From a virus: a DNA stretch of 59,314 bases. The stretch spans positions 1 to 59,314 of the IMG/VR virus record IMGVR_UViG_3300036768_000707; one strand, 5' to 3'. The translations under genes were made by a program, and so were the position numbers. The notes beneath the pieces were generated by a model. That model saw only the letters and a list, made by a program, of their open reading frames with translations. It was not told the DNA's origin and made no database searches. Shown here piece by piece: positions 1-8,187 of the stretch (its first letter is position 1; each line of letters begins with the position of its first letter).

Positions 1-1575
1 GAGTAGCTCAAGCAGTATGCCCCAGGCCGCACCAGCAAGTACTGCTGTATAGACGACGGCACCTGCTTTGCCAACGAAATCCTCCCAAGATTCAGTGAAC
101 TTCCTGAACCGTTCGACGAAGCCTTCGAATCCCTCTACCTTTGTTTCGATGAAGTCGAAGAACTTATGAAGCAGTTCAGAAACTGCGTCGAAGATCGGAC
201 TGAGCCGTTCGAGCTGAGAAGCAAGCTTCTCGAAGACTTCCGTTAGCTTCTCGACAACAGCACTGTCCCTGATCGTGGTGAAGAGGCCCTGAGCATGATC
301 GCGGAGGCTACGGAACAGGGAGAGCATATGCTCAACAGGGACCGTCTCCGAGATCTTGTTCCAGAGGCGCGAGAATATGTCGCGAAGCTTCTCTAGGAAG
401 TCAGAGACATTGTCTACGACAACTTCTCTGAAACTGCGCGCCAGATCCAGAAACTTAGCAACGAGACGCCCCACCCATTCAACGACAGAGCTGATAGGTC
501 TCGGAAGATGCTGAAGCCAGTCATTCAGCCAATCTCCATCGCTGAAGACGAACCTGAAGTACTGGTGAAGTGCTTTGAAACCACTAACCAGACCCAGGAA
601 CTTGTCGCGCACAATCTGCAGAAGAGAGGGAAGTTTGCCGAACAGGTCGGTGAGCTCTGTGATCGCTTTGACAGCTATCTCCTTTACGAAGGAGAAGAGG
701 CTTCCAACAGCGGAAAAGATGCCGGAAACTGTCCTTGAGAAGGAAGCTGCTATCCGTTCGAACTTCTCATTTCCGGCGATATCGGCAATGAGTACAGTAA
801 AGCTCTCCAGCAGCTTGAACATCGGCAAGAATGCTTTCGCCGCAAGCTCTTCTACAGCACGCTTGAACCTCACCCGAGCGCCTTCGAAGGTATGCGTCGA
901 CTTTTCTAGCGCTCCATCGAACCGGTTGAGGCTCGCGGAGAAAGTCTCCCATATTTCCGAAGAAGAAGCTCCAGCCTTCTGCATCGCTTTCAACTTTTCC
1001 ACGACATCGGGCGTAACGACACCCATACGCTGGAGCCGTTTCAGGTACAGACTGATCGGTTGCCCCTCTTGTAGAGAAGCGTACATTCTGCCGATGAATG
1101 TTGAGATCGTAGTAAACGACTCGCCTGTTGCAACAGAGGCGTTACCAAGCTTCTCGAGATTCTCCTCGGTAAGAAGCGCTCCTGCACCAAACTTGAGCAA
1201 CTGTCTTCCGGCAGTGATCACCGACTCCGTTGGGAACGGGGTCTGTTTGGCGAACGTGATCAGTTCTTCAAGCTTCTCCTTCGCCGCATCTTCTGAACCA
1301 AGAAACGTCGAGAACTGTAGTTCTGCTTTCTCGAGATGCGAGTTGAAGCCAATGATAGCTTCCGAAACACCCTCGAACGCTTCATGGATCGCAGAGAGTC
1401 CAACTTCGGCGATTCCGAGGCCCGCCCCGATCTTGAACGCGTCAGTCAAGAACTCAGAGATTGACCCTGAACTCTTTTCCGCTTCGTGTTCCGCCTGCTG
1501 AAGACCCTGATCGAACTCGCTTGTATCAGTCGTCAGGCGAAACGTTGCGGAGCCAATCTCGCCTTCACTGGGCAT
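1..1575 (-). CDS. Tape measure protein, N-terminal part (runs off left edge)
   Basis: The frame is open without a stop from an ATG at 1575 to the left edge (525 residues). It begins MPSEGEIGSATFRLTTDTSE, followed by a helical, Gly/Ala-rich N-terminal region. The stretch GQPISLYLKRLQRMGV and the surrounding helices match the N-terminal domain common in phage tape measure proteins. The rest is long amphipathic helix rich in Phe, Leu, Glu and Lys, as expected of a molecule that sets tail length and passes through the tail tube. It follows the tail tube and a two-frame chaperone pair, the usual order. The start overlaps the previous stop by about 11 nt. The C-terminal part lies outside the window. 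Confidence 0.88.
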   Translation of the reverse strand, partial: MPSEGEIGSATFRLTTDTSEFDQGLQQAEHEAEKSSGSISEFLTDAFKIGAGLGIAEVGLSAIHEAFEGVSEAIIGFNSHLEKAELQFSTFLGSEDAAKEKLEELITFAKQTPFPTESVITAGRQLLKFGAGALLTEENLEKLGNASVATGESFTTISTFIGRMYASLQEGQPISLYLKRLQRMGVVTPDVVEKLKAMQKAGASSSEIWETFSASLNRFDGALEKSTHTFEGARVRFKRAVEELAAKAFLPMFKLLESFTVLIADIAGNEKFERIAASFSRTVSGIFSAVGSLFSFVKEIAVKAITELTDLFGKLPSLLQIVRDKFLGLVSGFKALHQYFRFVFSDGDWLNDWLQHLPRPISSVVEWVGRLVAKFLDLARSFREVVVDNVSDFLEKLRDIFSRLWNKISETVPVEHMLSLFRSLRDHAQGLFTTIRDSAVVEKLTEVFEKLASQLERLSPIFDAVSELLHKFFDFIETKVEGFEGFVERFRKFTESWEDFVGKAGAVVYTAVLAGAAWGILLELL

Positions 1576-1915
1576 CGATCAGTTCTCCATCCGGTCCTTC
1601 GATCTTGACGCCGAATCCGAGAGCTGTTGCAGATGCAATCACTTCTTCCGACGTCCGAGCTGCAGGTGAGGAGAAGCTCGGACGCGCGTACGCCGTGAGC
1701 CTGCGCATGAAGGCACGCGCATCTGAAGGCTTCATGTAGGGGAGAGCTGCTGCCTGCGCATGCAGAAGCATGTACTCAGCCTTCAACCGCTCCAGCTCTT
1801 CGAGGTACACACGCTTTGCCCAGGCGGGCATGCGCGTGAGTTCGAAGAACGACAGTCCATACCAGAAGGAGAGGTCAGCATACGGCCTGTATCGCGCGTC
1901 ACTGCGCTCCGTCAA
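1565..1915 (-). CDS. Tail assembly chaperone, second frame (probable frameshift extension)
   Basis: This small frame lies between the first chaperone ORF and the tape measure gene, where siphophages encode the frameshifted GT product. An isolated start would be a weak TTG at 1915, but the frame is open back to 1951 and overlaps the end of the preceding ORF, so a ribosomal frameshift is a better explanation. Relative to the first ORF it is in the +1 (equivalently -2) frame, not the classical -1 frame. The protein is alpha-helical, and its C-terminus (LGFGVKIEGPDGEL) resembles the C-terminus of the 77-residue protein at 2306-2539. Assignment rests on position and architecture. Confidence 0.6.
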   Translation of the reverse strand: MTERSDARYRPYADLSFWYGLSFFELTRMPAWAKRVYLEELERLKAEYMLLHAQAAALPYMKPSDARAFMRRLTAYARPSFSSPAARTSEEVIASATALGFGVKIEGPDGELIDAQ

Positions 1916-2309
1916 GCCCTTCTGCCTTCCGCTGCTCTTCTGAGATCTTGGTCATGTGCGCGAGAATGCGCGCCTGCTGACCAGGCTTGAGTGCCGCGGC
2001 AACTTCATACGGCATGTCGGTCACGATCGTCAGCATCTCTGTGCGCAAGTCACGCATGCGCGCCGCAAGTCTCGTCGCGATCGCATCTGACCGCTCCCTG
2101 TCGAACTGCTCCTGAAGAAGCTTCTCTTTCTTGATGAGCAGCCGAAGGGCGGCCTCATCTTCGTCCGAGAGATAGTCCGTAGTCTTCATGGTGTAGATGC
2201 GATCGTCCACCATGAAGGTCGGTGCGGGCGCAACCTCTGTCGTGATCGCGAAGAGAGGCTCGGAGCGAGCCCCCTGCGCGTGCGACTCCGTGCTGTTATC
2301 GGTTGTCAT
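1899..2309 (-). CDS. Tail assembly chaperone, first frame (G-like)
   Basis: This 136-residue protein has an ATG at 2309 that overlaps the upstream stop as ATGA. It contains a short beta-like segment (FMVDDRIYTMKTTDYLSD) and then a long charged helix with many Glu, Arg and Lys. It lies directly upstream of the tape measure gene and overlaps a second frame, which is the arrangement of the G/GT chaperones that coat the tape measure during tail assembly. No sequence motif proves the function. The ending EGLDGAQ is where the shift into the second frame must occur (between 1951 and 1899). Confidence 0.6.
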   Translation of the reverse strand: MTTDNSTESHAQGARSEPLFAITTEVAPAPTFMVDDRIYTMKTTDYLSDEDEAALRLLIKKEKLLQEQFDRERSDAIATRLAARMRDLRTEMLTIVTDMPYEVAAALKPGQQARILAHMTKISEEQRKAEGLDGAQ

Positions 2310-2539
2310 GGCTGTGACTCCTTTCCGTCTGTGCCTTCGACAATCACTTGGAATCCGAGCTCTCGGCACGCAGCGAGTAGGCGCGCGTACTCCCGCTGGA
2401 GCCGCTTCGCCTCTCGCCGATGTGCCGTCGCTGCGCGCTTGTGGTCGCGTGCGTCAGCATAGATCTGACGCGCACGATCTGTGAGAATCGTCTGCACCAT
2501 GTCGGAGGGCTGGGCCTGAAGCTGGGCCTCAACTGACAT
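2306..2539 (-). CDS. Small helical protein of the tail module
   Basis: This 77-residue protein is mostly one charged helix (about residues 15-60) followed by LGFQVIVEGTDG. The last segment is clearly like the C-terminus encoded at 1565-1620, suggesting a partial duplication within the chaperone region. It is coupled to the next gene by an ATGA overlap and follows the tail tube gene. I cannot assign a function; it may be part of the chaperone set. Confidence 0.6.
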   Translation of the reverse strand: MSVEAQLQAQPSDMVQTILTDRARQIYADARDHKRAATAHRREAKRLQREYARLLAACRELGFQVIVEGTDGKESQP

Positions 2540-2559
2540 GCTGCCTCCAGTACTAACTA

Positions 2560-3180
2560 CTACGCCGGCGTCACGGTTCCGAGCCTGAGCACCGTGTTCG
2601 AGTCGAACGCCAGCACGTGGAACTCAACTGCAAGAACAGCCTTGTCCCCTTTCACGAACTGCACCTGAGGCGTTCCCGCCTGGTACACAGTCGAGAGCTG
2701 GTACTGCGCGACCGCGTTCGGCGTACCACCTGTCGCGAGCGGCGATGGGAACCGCACGAGCATCTGGACGGTGTTGACAGCCACGCCAAGGTCAAGCGGC
2801 ATGTTCTTGTCGTTCGCGCCTGTCGAGATCGTGGCCTCATTCAGCGCATGCGCGAAGTTCTCAGCCGTGAGCTCTGCGATCGAGAACGACACCACAACGC
2901 CGAGCGCGTTCCTGATCGCCTTGACAGGATACGCCGTCTGGTCAACCGTGATCTCGTTGACCGTCTGCGTGTGCTGGATCTGCACACCGCCTTCTGTGTA
3001 GCCAAGGTAGTACCACGCCGTTAGCCCAGACGTCGTGACCTGTCCCGCCACCGTTGAAGAGCCATTGTTCGGCACGGTGCGCGGGTTCAGCAGTTGTGCG
3101 CATGTCGGGAACGTCGTACCCGTTGGCGCGATGTAGACATCTGCCGGCGATGCGACAACATCGAATGGAGCGACAGCCAT
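2560..3180 (-). CDS. Major tail tube protein
   Basis: This is a 206-residue, beta-rich protein without Cys-based motifs apart from one N-terminal Cys. The early part (VYIAPTGTTFP, then WYYLGYTEGGVQI) and the later VSFSIAELTAENFAHAL are typical of phage tail tube subunits of the lambda gpV/HK97 fold family: an N-terminal strand pair, a loop and a helix inside a beta sandwich. It sits between the neck genes and the chaperone/tape-measure genes, which is the canonical position. The ATG at 3180 follows a GAGAGGAGG-type ribosome binding site (RBS). Confidence 0.75.
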   Translation of the reverse strand: MAVAPFDVVASPADVYIAPTGTTFPTCAQLLNPRTVPNNGSSTVAGQVTTSGLTAWYYLGYTEGGVQIQHTQTVNEITVDQTAYPVKAIRNALGVVVSFSIAELTAENFAHALNEATISTGANDKNMPLDLGVAVNTVQMLVRFPSPLATGGTPNAVAQYQLSTVYQAGTPQVQFVKGDKAVLAVEFHVLAFDSNTVLRLGTVTPA

Positions 3181-3293
3181 CTTTCCTCCTCTCTTACTCC
3201 GTTACGTGTTCCGCACGTGTGTCGCTTGCACTTCCTCACTGCCCCAGAACGTGACGCAAGCTCTCACGTCTGGTGGTAACTGCCCTCTCGTCG

Positions 3294-3629
3294 TCATTCC
3301 TCCTCGTCGAGATCTTCGAGTTCCTCGGAGAGTGCTTCCTCTGAGGCCGCAGCCTCCTCCTCCATCTCCGCGAGCGCGCGCGCCCGCGCCTCCTGTTCGA
3401 GGCGTCTGCGCTCTTCTTCGCGTGCTAGCTCTTCGGCCCTCCGCTCTTCCTCCGCACGCGCGATCTCAGCGAGCCTCGCCTCTTCGGCCTCACGAGCTGC
3501 CCGAGCTTCCTCTTCGAGAGCCGCCTTCCGCGCCTCGACGAGTGCACGCCACTTCGCATTCGCACTCGCCTTCATCGCGCGGTAGTGTTCGGTCTCTTCG
3601 ATCGGGATATCGGATGCATCACTCGTCAC
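3294..3629 (-). CDS. Charged coiled-coil protein
   Basis: The 111 residues are almost wholly Glu, Ala and Arg from about residue 20, predicting one long single-helix or coiled-coil rod, with an acidic end (EELEDLDEEE). It lies in the structural operon between the tandem beta proteins and the tail tube. It could be a small virion-associated or assembly factor, but nothing identifies it. About 110 nt without a gene separate it from the tail tube start. Confidence 0.6.
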   Translation of the reverse strand: MTSDASDIPIEETEHYRAMKASANAKWRALVEARKAALEEEARAAREAEEARLAEIARAEEERRAEELAREEERRRLEQEARARALAEMEEEAAASEEALSEELEDLDEEE

Positions 3630-3650
3630 GTGCTACCCTCCTTTCCCCTG

Positions 3651-4034
3651 CTACGGCAACCGAAACGCCCAGAAGTCCGCCCCTCCTGCCCCTGTCGTGA
3701 GCTCTATCGAGCAGAAGCCAGACGAGTCGTTGTACAGGGCAGGATCGAATGGCCCCATGACTGAGACGCCGTCGTTCGTCCCAGAGGCCGGAAGAGTCGT
3801 CGGTCCGATATCGTTCACGGCAAGCCCCTGCACTGTTGCTCCCGTGATAAATGTTATCGAGCCTGCAGCTCCTTTGTTGACAACAACGACGAAGACTTTT
3901 CCGTCATTGAGGAACTTGACGCCGTTGCCGGAACCTGCAGTGACATTCTGCGGAGCCGTGTTCGTGACAGCAGCAGTGCCTGACGACGTGGGCACTTTCG
4001 TCAGTGTTGTCGGAGTGATCGTCGTGAATGCCAT
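3651..4034 (-). CDS. Small beta-rich structural protein, copy 1 of a tandem pair
   Basis: This 127-residue protein begins MAFTTITPTTL and ends TTGAGGADFWAFRLP. It is clearly homologous to the neighbour at 4053-4430 along its full length (shared NKGAAG, LPASGTNDG and GPFD segments). Strand-rich composition, lack of a signal peptide and position within the head-tail operon suggest a virion decoration or neck-associated protein. Function is not known to me. Confidence 0.65.
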   Translation of the reverse strand: MAFTTITPTTLTKVPTSSGTAAVTNTAPQNVTAGSGNGVKFLNDGKVFVVVVNKGAAGSITFITGATVQGLAVNDIGPTTLPASGTNDGVSVMGPFDPALYNDSSGFCSIELTTGAGGADFWAFRLP

Positions 4035-4052
4035 CTGTCTACTCCTTTACCC

Positions 4053-4430
4053 CTACGGAAGGCGATATGCCCAGAAATCAGCACCGCCTGCACCTGTTGT
4101 AAGCTCGACTCTGATCTTGCTCGTCACAGGGTCATTACACGTCAAAGTGTCGAATGGCCCAAAGATTGACATACCATCGTTCGTTCCAGAGGCTGGAAGC
4201 GTGATGGAGCCAATATCCGCGATCGCGAGTCCTCGCCACGTGCCCATGGTAATGAGCGAGAGCGTCCCCGCGGCGCCTTTGTTCATGATGAGCAGAAACG
4301 TCTGGCCGTCATTCACGACCTCGATTCCATTTCCAGCGCCCGCGGTTACAGCTTGGCCAGGAGAGTTGAAGATCTGCGTCCCAGAAACTGGATCCGCCAG
4401 TTGGATCTGCGAAATCGTCGTAAAGGCCAT
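4053..4430 (-). CDS. Small beta-rich structural protein, copy 2 of a tandem pair
   Basis: This 125-residue paralogue of the adjacent 127-residue protein starts MAFTTISQIQL and ends in the same TTGAGGADFWAYRLP sequence. Conserved blocks are VTAGAGNGI, NKGAAG, LPASGTNDG and GPFD. The middle of each copy differs more than the ends, as expected after an old tandem duplication with surface divergence. It probably belongs to the virion and may interact with the tail terminator region encoded next to it. Confidence 0.65.
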   Translation of the reverse strand: MAFTTISQIQLADPVSGTQIFNSPGQAVTAGAGNGIEVVNDGQTFLLIMNKGAAGTLSLITMGTWRGLAIADIGSITLPASGTNDGMSIFGPFDTLTCNDPVTSKIRVELTTGAGGADFWAYRLP

Positions 4431-4445
4431 ACAGCTTGCTCCTTC

Positions 4446-4871
4446 CTATGCCACCGCTATCGCTGAGACATAGAGCTCAGCAAAGAGGTCTGTTTCCCAC
4501 AGCTCTTCTGTCTGCCGCAGTGTCGGGCCTCCAGCGACAAACATCGATGAGATCCGGTAGTAATGGCCATCACTCAGGAGCGGCGTAAGTACGTTCACAG
4601 CTCCATGGATTGCGGCCTGAACCGTCCGTTGGATCAGCTCAGCCTGTGTGAGTGTTGGATGGACACAGGCGATGCGAAGGCGTGAACGCAGCATCGGAAC
4701 ATGTCGCTCAACCGTGTTGATGCCTCCGGAGAAGATCGAGATCGCTCCCTGTTTCTCCGCCTCGTACGTCGCACCTCCGACGAAGATGCCGCCTGGAGCG
4801 ACAGCAACAACTTCCGGAATGCTCTTCAGGTAAAGGAGCAGCATCTCAAGCGTCGAGGGAGTGGGAGTCAT
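4446..4871 (-). CDS. Putative tail terminator / minor neck protein
   Basis: This 141-residue alpha/beta protein has an N-terminal helix (LEMLLLYLKSIPEV), a central set of strands and a C-terminal ELYVSAIAVA. Size, fold pattern and position immediately after a gp10-like neck protein match the tail terminator/minor capsid families of HK97- and SPP1-like phages, which cap the tail tube before head joining. Its ATG overlaps the upstream stop as ATGA. The assignment is by position and shape, not by a diagnostic motif. Confidence 0.6.
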   Translation of the reverse strand: MTPTPSTLEMLLLYLKSIPEVVAVAPGGIFVGGATYEAEKQGAISIFSGGINTVERHVPMLRSRLRIACVHPTLTQAELIQRTVQAAIHGAVNVLTPLLSDGHYYRISSMFVAGGPTLRQTEELWETDLFAELYVSAIAVA

Positions 4872-5299
4872 GAGATAACAGCTCCTTCCTCTTCGAACGC
4901 TTGACGGAAGATGTCAGCGACGGCATCGAGAGAAGCCTCGTAGGCGGGCTGCAGATACTCATGTCCAGGCCGCACTTCTTCGTAGATCGCGTACGGAATC
5001 CAGGAGCCAACGAGAACCGTCGCAATGCTCTCACTCTCCCAGGTCGGAAGCTCCATCGTCGCATCTCCCTGCATATCGAAGAGGTCTATGTCGTGTCGAG
5101 CGAAGTCGAAATCGTTCTCCCCTGTGTACTCTGCGGGAGCAGCATGGATTGAACGTCTGAGCGTGCCTGTCACGACGTGCGCATTCTCCTTCGCCGACGC
5201 GACGATGGTCTCAGCCCACGCAACCATCGCGCGACCGACTGCGATCCGCGCGCGATCGCCCAGCTCCTGTCCGTGCCACTGCAGCTCAAAGTCAGCCAC
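4868..5299 (-). CDS. HK97 gp10-like neck protein
   Basis: The 143 residues contain the hallmark of the HK97 gp10-like family: a long helix (AMVAWAETIVASAKENAHVV) followed by TGTLRRSIH, then strands and a segment around YAIYEEVRPGHEYLQPAYE, and a C-terminal helix. The family acts at the head-tail junction. The gene overlaps the head-closure gene upstream by 8 nt and the tail-terminator candidate downstream by 4 nt, showing tight translational coupling. Confidence 0.8.
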   Translation of the reverse strand: MADFELQWHGQELGDRARIAVGRAMVAWAETIVASAKENAHVVTGTLRRSIHAAPAEYTGENDFDFARHDIDLFDMQGDATMELPTWESESIATVLVGSWIPYAIYEEVRPGHEYLQPAYEASLDAVADIFRQAFEEEGAVIS

Positions 5300-5666
5300 C
5301 TGTGTATCCCCTGTAGAGCGTACACGGCACTTCGATGTGATGAGACCTTCCGTCTGCTGTCGAGATCGGCTTGCGAAGCTGCGGGATGAGGTTACGCGCG
5401 ATCACAGTGCCATCTGGCCGCGTGACCATCGTAATGCGGTCCTGTTCGTCGAGCTGCACAGTTGCAGGAAAGTAGACGATGTGGTCGATGCGGACAATGC
5501 CTTGTGTCGTCTCGAGCGCCGTGATCCCCCCAGTTGGGTTCGACAGTCGGCAAGGCACATTCTCAGCCTTCTTCGTGTACTCGAGCACAGACTGGCCGAA
5601 TCTGTCCACCTGTGACGACGGGGCTTCGATCGTCGCGCGGTGAGGCATGAGTGTGCTGATGCTCAT
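5292..5666 (-). CDS. Head closure protein (SPP1 gp16-like)
   Basis: This 124-residue beta-barrel type protein starts with MPHRATIEAP, a typical start for the head-tail joining family. It shows the pattern of that family: an N-terminal strand, LSNPTGGI, a basic TRPDGTVIARNLI strand pair, and HHIEVPCTLYRG at the end. Head-closure proteins plug the connector after DNA packaging. It lies between the connector and gp10-like neck genes, as expected. It overlaps both neighbours slightly. Confidence 0.7.
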   Translation of the reverse strand: MSISTLMPHRATIEAPSSQVDRFGQSVLEYTKKAENVPCRLSNPTGGITALETTQGIVRIDHIVYFPATVQLDEQDRITMVTRPDGTVIARNLIPQLRKPISTADGRSHHIEVPCTLYRGYTGG

Positions 5667-6304
5667 ACCGTCCTCACCTTCGGCGCCTTGAATGGGCGAA
5701 GCCAGGCGATGGCGCGATCTGGCACGCCCTGTGCGTCTGCTTGCCCTGACGCGCGCGAGTATGAGTAGTCGCCGAGACGCTCCGACACGACATCAGATAC
5801 CGATGACTCCTGCTGCGTGTACCAGGACGCAGCGATCAGTGCCGTCGCTTCTCTGACAGGTTTCGGCACATGCGCTGATGCGGTGTACGTGACCTCCACC
5901 CTGTCGTACGTGCCCACGATCCTGGATTGCGCCCAGATCGGAGTGTCGAACTGAGCTGGAGAGCCAGGGCCGATGAGTCCGAGTCCACGGTACAGCAGCT
6001 GGACTTTGCCTTCTTTGAGCACCTGAAACGACTGGTTCGGTGTCAGCTGTTCTCCCACAGACGCTGCAGATCTGAACACGGCAACAGCTACATTAGTCGG
6101 GGTGCGGTCGCGCAGTATGAGGATCGCGTCCCAGCGCACGTTGTTGAACTTCTCAGTGACTGTCCCCTGGACATCGAGGTCGCGACCGAGATACTCGCGC
6201 ACCCACTCTTCTGCAGCTTCAAGCAAAGGCGTAACTTCGCTCGAGATGTCTTGATCCATCGCTCGAAGCCACCGCTGCACATCTGAAACTGTCGCGATCG
6301 TCAT
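5663..6304 (-). CDS. Head-tail connector (adaptor) protein
   Basis: The 213-residue protein opens with helices typical of the phage adaptor family (DVQRWLRAMDQDISSEVTPLLEAAEEWVREYLGRDL). A beta-rich middle and a helical segment (REATALIAASWYTQQES) follow. The family (HK97 gp6, SPP1 gp15) binds the portal ring. Position between the capsid block and head closure supports the call. The stop overlaps the next start as ATGA. Confidence 0.75.
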   Translation of the reverse strand: MTIATVSDVQRWLRAMDQDISSEVTPLLEAAEEWVREYLGRDLDVQGTVTEKFNNVRWDAILILRDRTPTNVAVAVFRSAASVGEQLTPNQSFQVLKEGKVQLLYRGLGLIGPGSPAQFDTPIWAQSRIVGTYDRVEVTYTASAHVPKPVREATALIAASWYTQQESSVSDVVSERLGDYSYSRASGQADAQGVPDRAIAWLRPFKAPKVRTV

Positions 6305-6307
6305 CGC

Positions 6308-6703
6308 TCAGACCTCGATCACGAGAGTCACGGTTACGCAGTCAACGATCGCATTTGATGCGGAGACAGCGACCGTGATGTTGCCATTGGCGAACAGGGG
6401 AGATGCGCGCGTTGGGCTCTCGGTTGACGGAACATCGGTCGCGAGAGCTCCCGCCTGCTTGAGAGGTTCAACGACCTGCCTGATGGGGATGTCGGTATTG
6501 CCTGCGGAAACCGTCACGACATCGCGTGTGCCTCCAACACCGACATCCTGCAACTTGACGACAGTCGTTGCGGGAGCCGTTGGGGCGTAATCTACTCCGA
6601 CGCCAACGAGGCGACAGGGCGGCACACCGATGCGCGCAGTCCCCGTTGCTGCTCCTGCAGATCCTGTCGTTGTGACCCGTACGGTGAGTGTGCGGAGCGC
6701 CAT
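6308..6703 (-). CDS. Hypothetical structural protein (beta-rich)
   Basis: The 131-residue protein is rich in Val, Thr, Ala and Gly and predicted to be mostly strands, with the end VTVTLVIEV. The start is taken as the ATG at 6703, inside a TGATG overlap with the preceding stop and 5-9 nt after GGGGAGGAG; a GTG one codon upstream also exists. It lies between an extended zinc-finger protein and the connector. A decoration or minor capsid role is possible, but I do not recognise the family. Confidence 0.6.
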   Translation of the reverse strand: MALRTLTVRVTTTGSAGAATGTARIGVPPCRLVGVGVDYAPTAPATTVVKLQDVGVGGTRDVVTVSAGNTDIPIRQVVEPLKQAGALATDVPSTESPTRASPLFANGNITVAVSASNAIVDCVTVTLVIEV

Positions 6704-7155
6704 CACTCCTCCCCTTCGTCGATCACAACCTCTTCTACCACATCGTCGTCATCGTCAGCCTCAGCCTCAGCCTCTGGCTCTGCGTCAGATGATGCCTCCG
6801 AAGCGGCCTGCTCCTCGTAGTCTGGATGCGCACGTGTCAGATGCACGCGGACACCGATCTTCGATCGCATCTCGGCGTTGCACACGGGGCAGAGGAAGCG
6901 TTCGGCGTTGCCTTCGCGCACGTCACGTCGCGTGAGAGGCTGCGTCCCAGGCGGGTCTGATGCCTGTTCGTAGAAGACGGGAGCCGGTTCAGGAGCTTCA
7001 GGATCCGCAGGAGCGGCCACTTCGCGCACGATAAGCCCTTCATGCACGCGCGCAGCTTCTGCCGTGCTGTCGTCCACGACATAGACGCCTGGCCGATAGA
7101 GCTTGCCCGCATACCCCCAGATTCCGACATGTCCGGTCACTTCGAGCTCGTACAC
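6703..7155 (-). CDS. Structural-operon protein with a C2H2-type zinc finger
   Basis: The 150 residues split into an N-terminal beta part (MYELEVTGHVGIWGYAGKLY), a Pro/Ala linker, one C2H2-like finger (LCPVCNAEMRSKIGVRVHLT, then RAH), and a very acidic tail (runs of Asp and Glu to the end). The finger has Cys-X2-Cys and His-X4-His spacing. Such fingers are seen in some phage virion or packaging proteins, but the family is unknown to me. Location just after the capsid block points to a virion or assembly role rather than transcription control. Confidence 0.65.
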   Translation of the reverse strand: MYELEVTGHVGIWGYAGKLYRPGVYVVDDSTAEAARVHEGLIVREVAAPADPEAPEPAPVFYEQASDPPGTQPLTRRDVREGNAERFLCPVCNAEMRSKIGVRVHLTRAHPDYEEQAASEASSDAEPEAEAEADDDDDVVEEVVIDEGEE

Positions 7156-7159
7156 GAGG

Positions 7160-8068
7160 CTACTCCCACATGATGAGGTGGATGCTGTCGCCTGCAGCCC
7201 AGTCCGTTGCGCCCGAGTTGTCCACGATCGCGTATCCGGGGATGGAGCCCGATGGAGCCACGAACGTCACTGCACCATCCCACGCTTTGCGCACGCCCGC
7301 CGACGTGTGCACCTCGACGTGCCACACCGACGGATTGCCAGAGAAGCCATGCGGGACGTAGACTTTGCCCTCCGTCACTTCTGCCGCCGTCGCCGTCCGC
7401 GCGACAGCAACATACCGCTGGACAGAAGGGTTGAAGCCACCCGATGTCGAGGTCGCGTCGAATGCGCCGTTCGCCATCGTCTCGGTGGTCGTGAGCGAAA
7501 GAGCGCCGCTCGACTCGCCGAACAGGAGCACAGCCGTCGTACCGATCGCGACAGCCTTGAGCTTGTTGATCCCTTTGTCCGTGCCGCCGTCGTTATTGAC
7601 GATGTGGACGAACGAGGAGATGAAGTTCGCGGCGCTGGTCGACAGCACGCCGAGCGGGATGCGCCCGGCGGTAACAGACGACTTGGTCACCGCCGCGTTC
7701 GTGTGCGTTGCAGGAGTCGTCCCCGCCCAACCACGCACCACTTTGACCGTGTTCGCGTCTTTGACGGCGAGGACCTTCATGATCTCCGTGTCCGCCTTGA
7801 TCACGTCGTTGGCGTTGAGACCATGGTTGGTGAGGGTCAAGAGCGTTGATGTCGTGTCAGCAACGGTGAGCGTGGGAGTGACAGGCGTCGTGAGCGTGTC
7901 GATCTCGAGCACATCTGCGCCAACCGTCACCGTCTCCGTGTCTGACGTCACGCCCGACACGCGCAAGATTCCGTACTCGCGATCCTGCGACGTGTTCAGC
8001 AAGCGCCTGAGGTCTTTGACGCGGGCGAAACCGCGTCCAATGTCGAAGCTGAGCGTTGTTCGTGCCAC
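7160..8068 (-). CDS. Beta-rich virion protein, candidate capsid decoration or head fibre
   Basis: This 302-residue protein is strand-rich, with many Thr, Val and Gly residues in the first two-thirds and no signal peptide. A segment around residues 90-120 (VKVVRGWAGTTPATH) and the C-terminal AAGDSIHLIMWE suggest a compact beta domain at each end. It lies immediately downstream of the major capsid gene, separated by a strong hairpin, a position often taken by decoration proteins or head fibres. No diagnostic motif was found. Confidence 0.65.
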   Translation of the reverse strand: MARTTLSFDIGRGFARVKDLRRLLNTSQDREYGILRVSGVTSDTETVTVGADVLEIDTLTTPVTPTLTVADTTSTLLTLTNHGLNANDVIKADTEIMKVLAVKDANTVKVVRGWAGTTPATHTNAAVTKSSVTAGRIPLGVLSTSAANFISSFVHIVNNDGGTDKGINKLKAVAIGTTAVLLFGESSGALSLTTTETMANGAFDATSTSGGFNPSVQRYVAVARTATAAEVTEGKVYVPHGFSGNPSVWHVEVHTSAGVRKAWDGAVTFVAPSGSIPGYAIVDNSGATDWAAGDSIHLIMWE

Positions 8069-8126
8069 TGGTTCCTATTCCTCCTTGCTGGGCCTTTCGG
8101 TTTGTTGACCCTGTCTGTTTCAGGTA

Positions 8127-8152
8127 TGAGGGGCGGAAATTACCGCCCCTCA
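8127..8152 (-). terminator. Hairpin after the major capsid gene
   Basis: A perfect 10-bp stem (TGAGGGGCGG with CCGCCCCTCA) and a 6-nt loop lie in the gap after the major capsid stop. It lacks a strong U-run on the minus strand. It more likely tunes readthrough or mRNA stability after the most abundant gene than stops transcription completely. Confidence 0.6.
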
Positions 8153-8187
8153 CCCTAGCCCTGACGCAAGCTTTACCTCCAGAACCT

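Noticed and set aside
7365-8108. A 247-residue plus-strand frame opposite the beta-rich virion gene
   Set aside because: Antisense shadow in a constant-direction structural operon, rich in Val/Ser/Thr by codon mirroring only.
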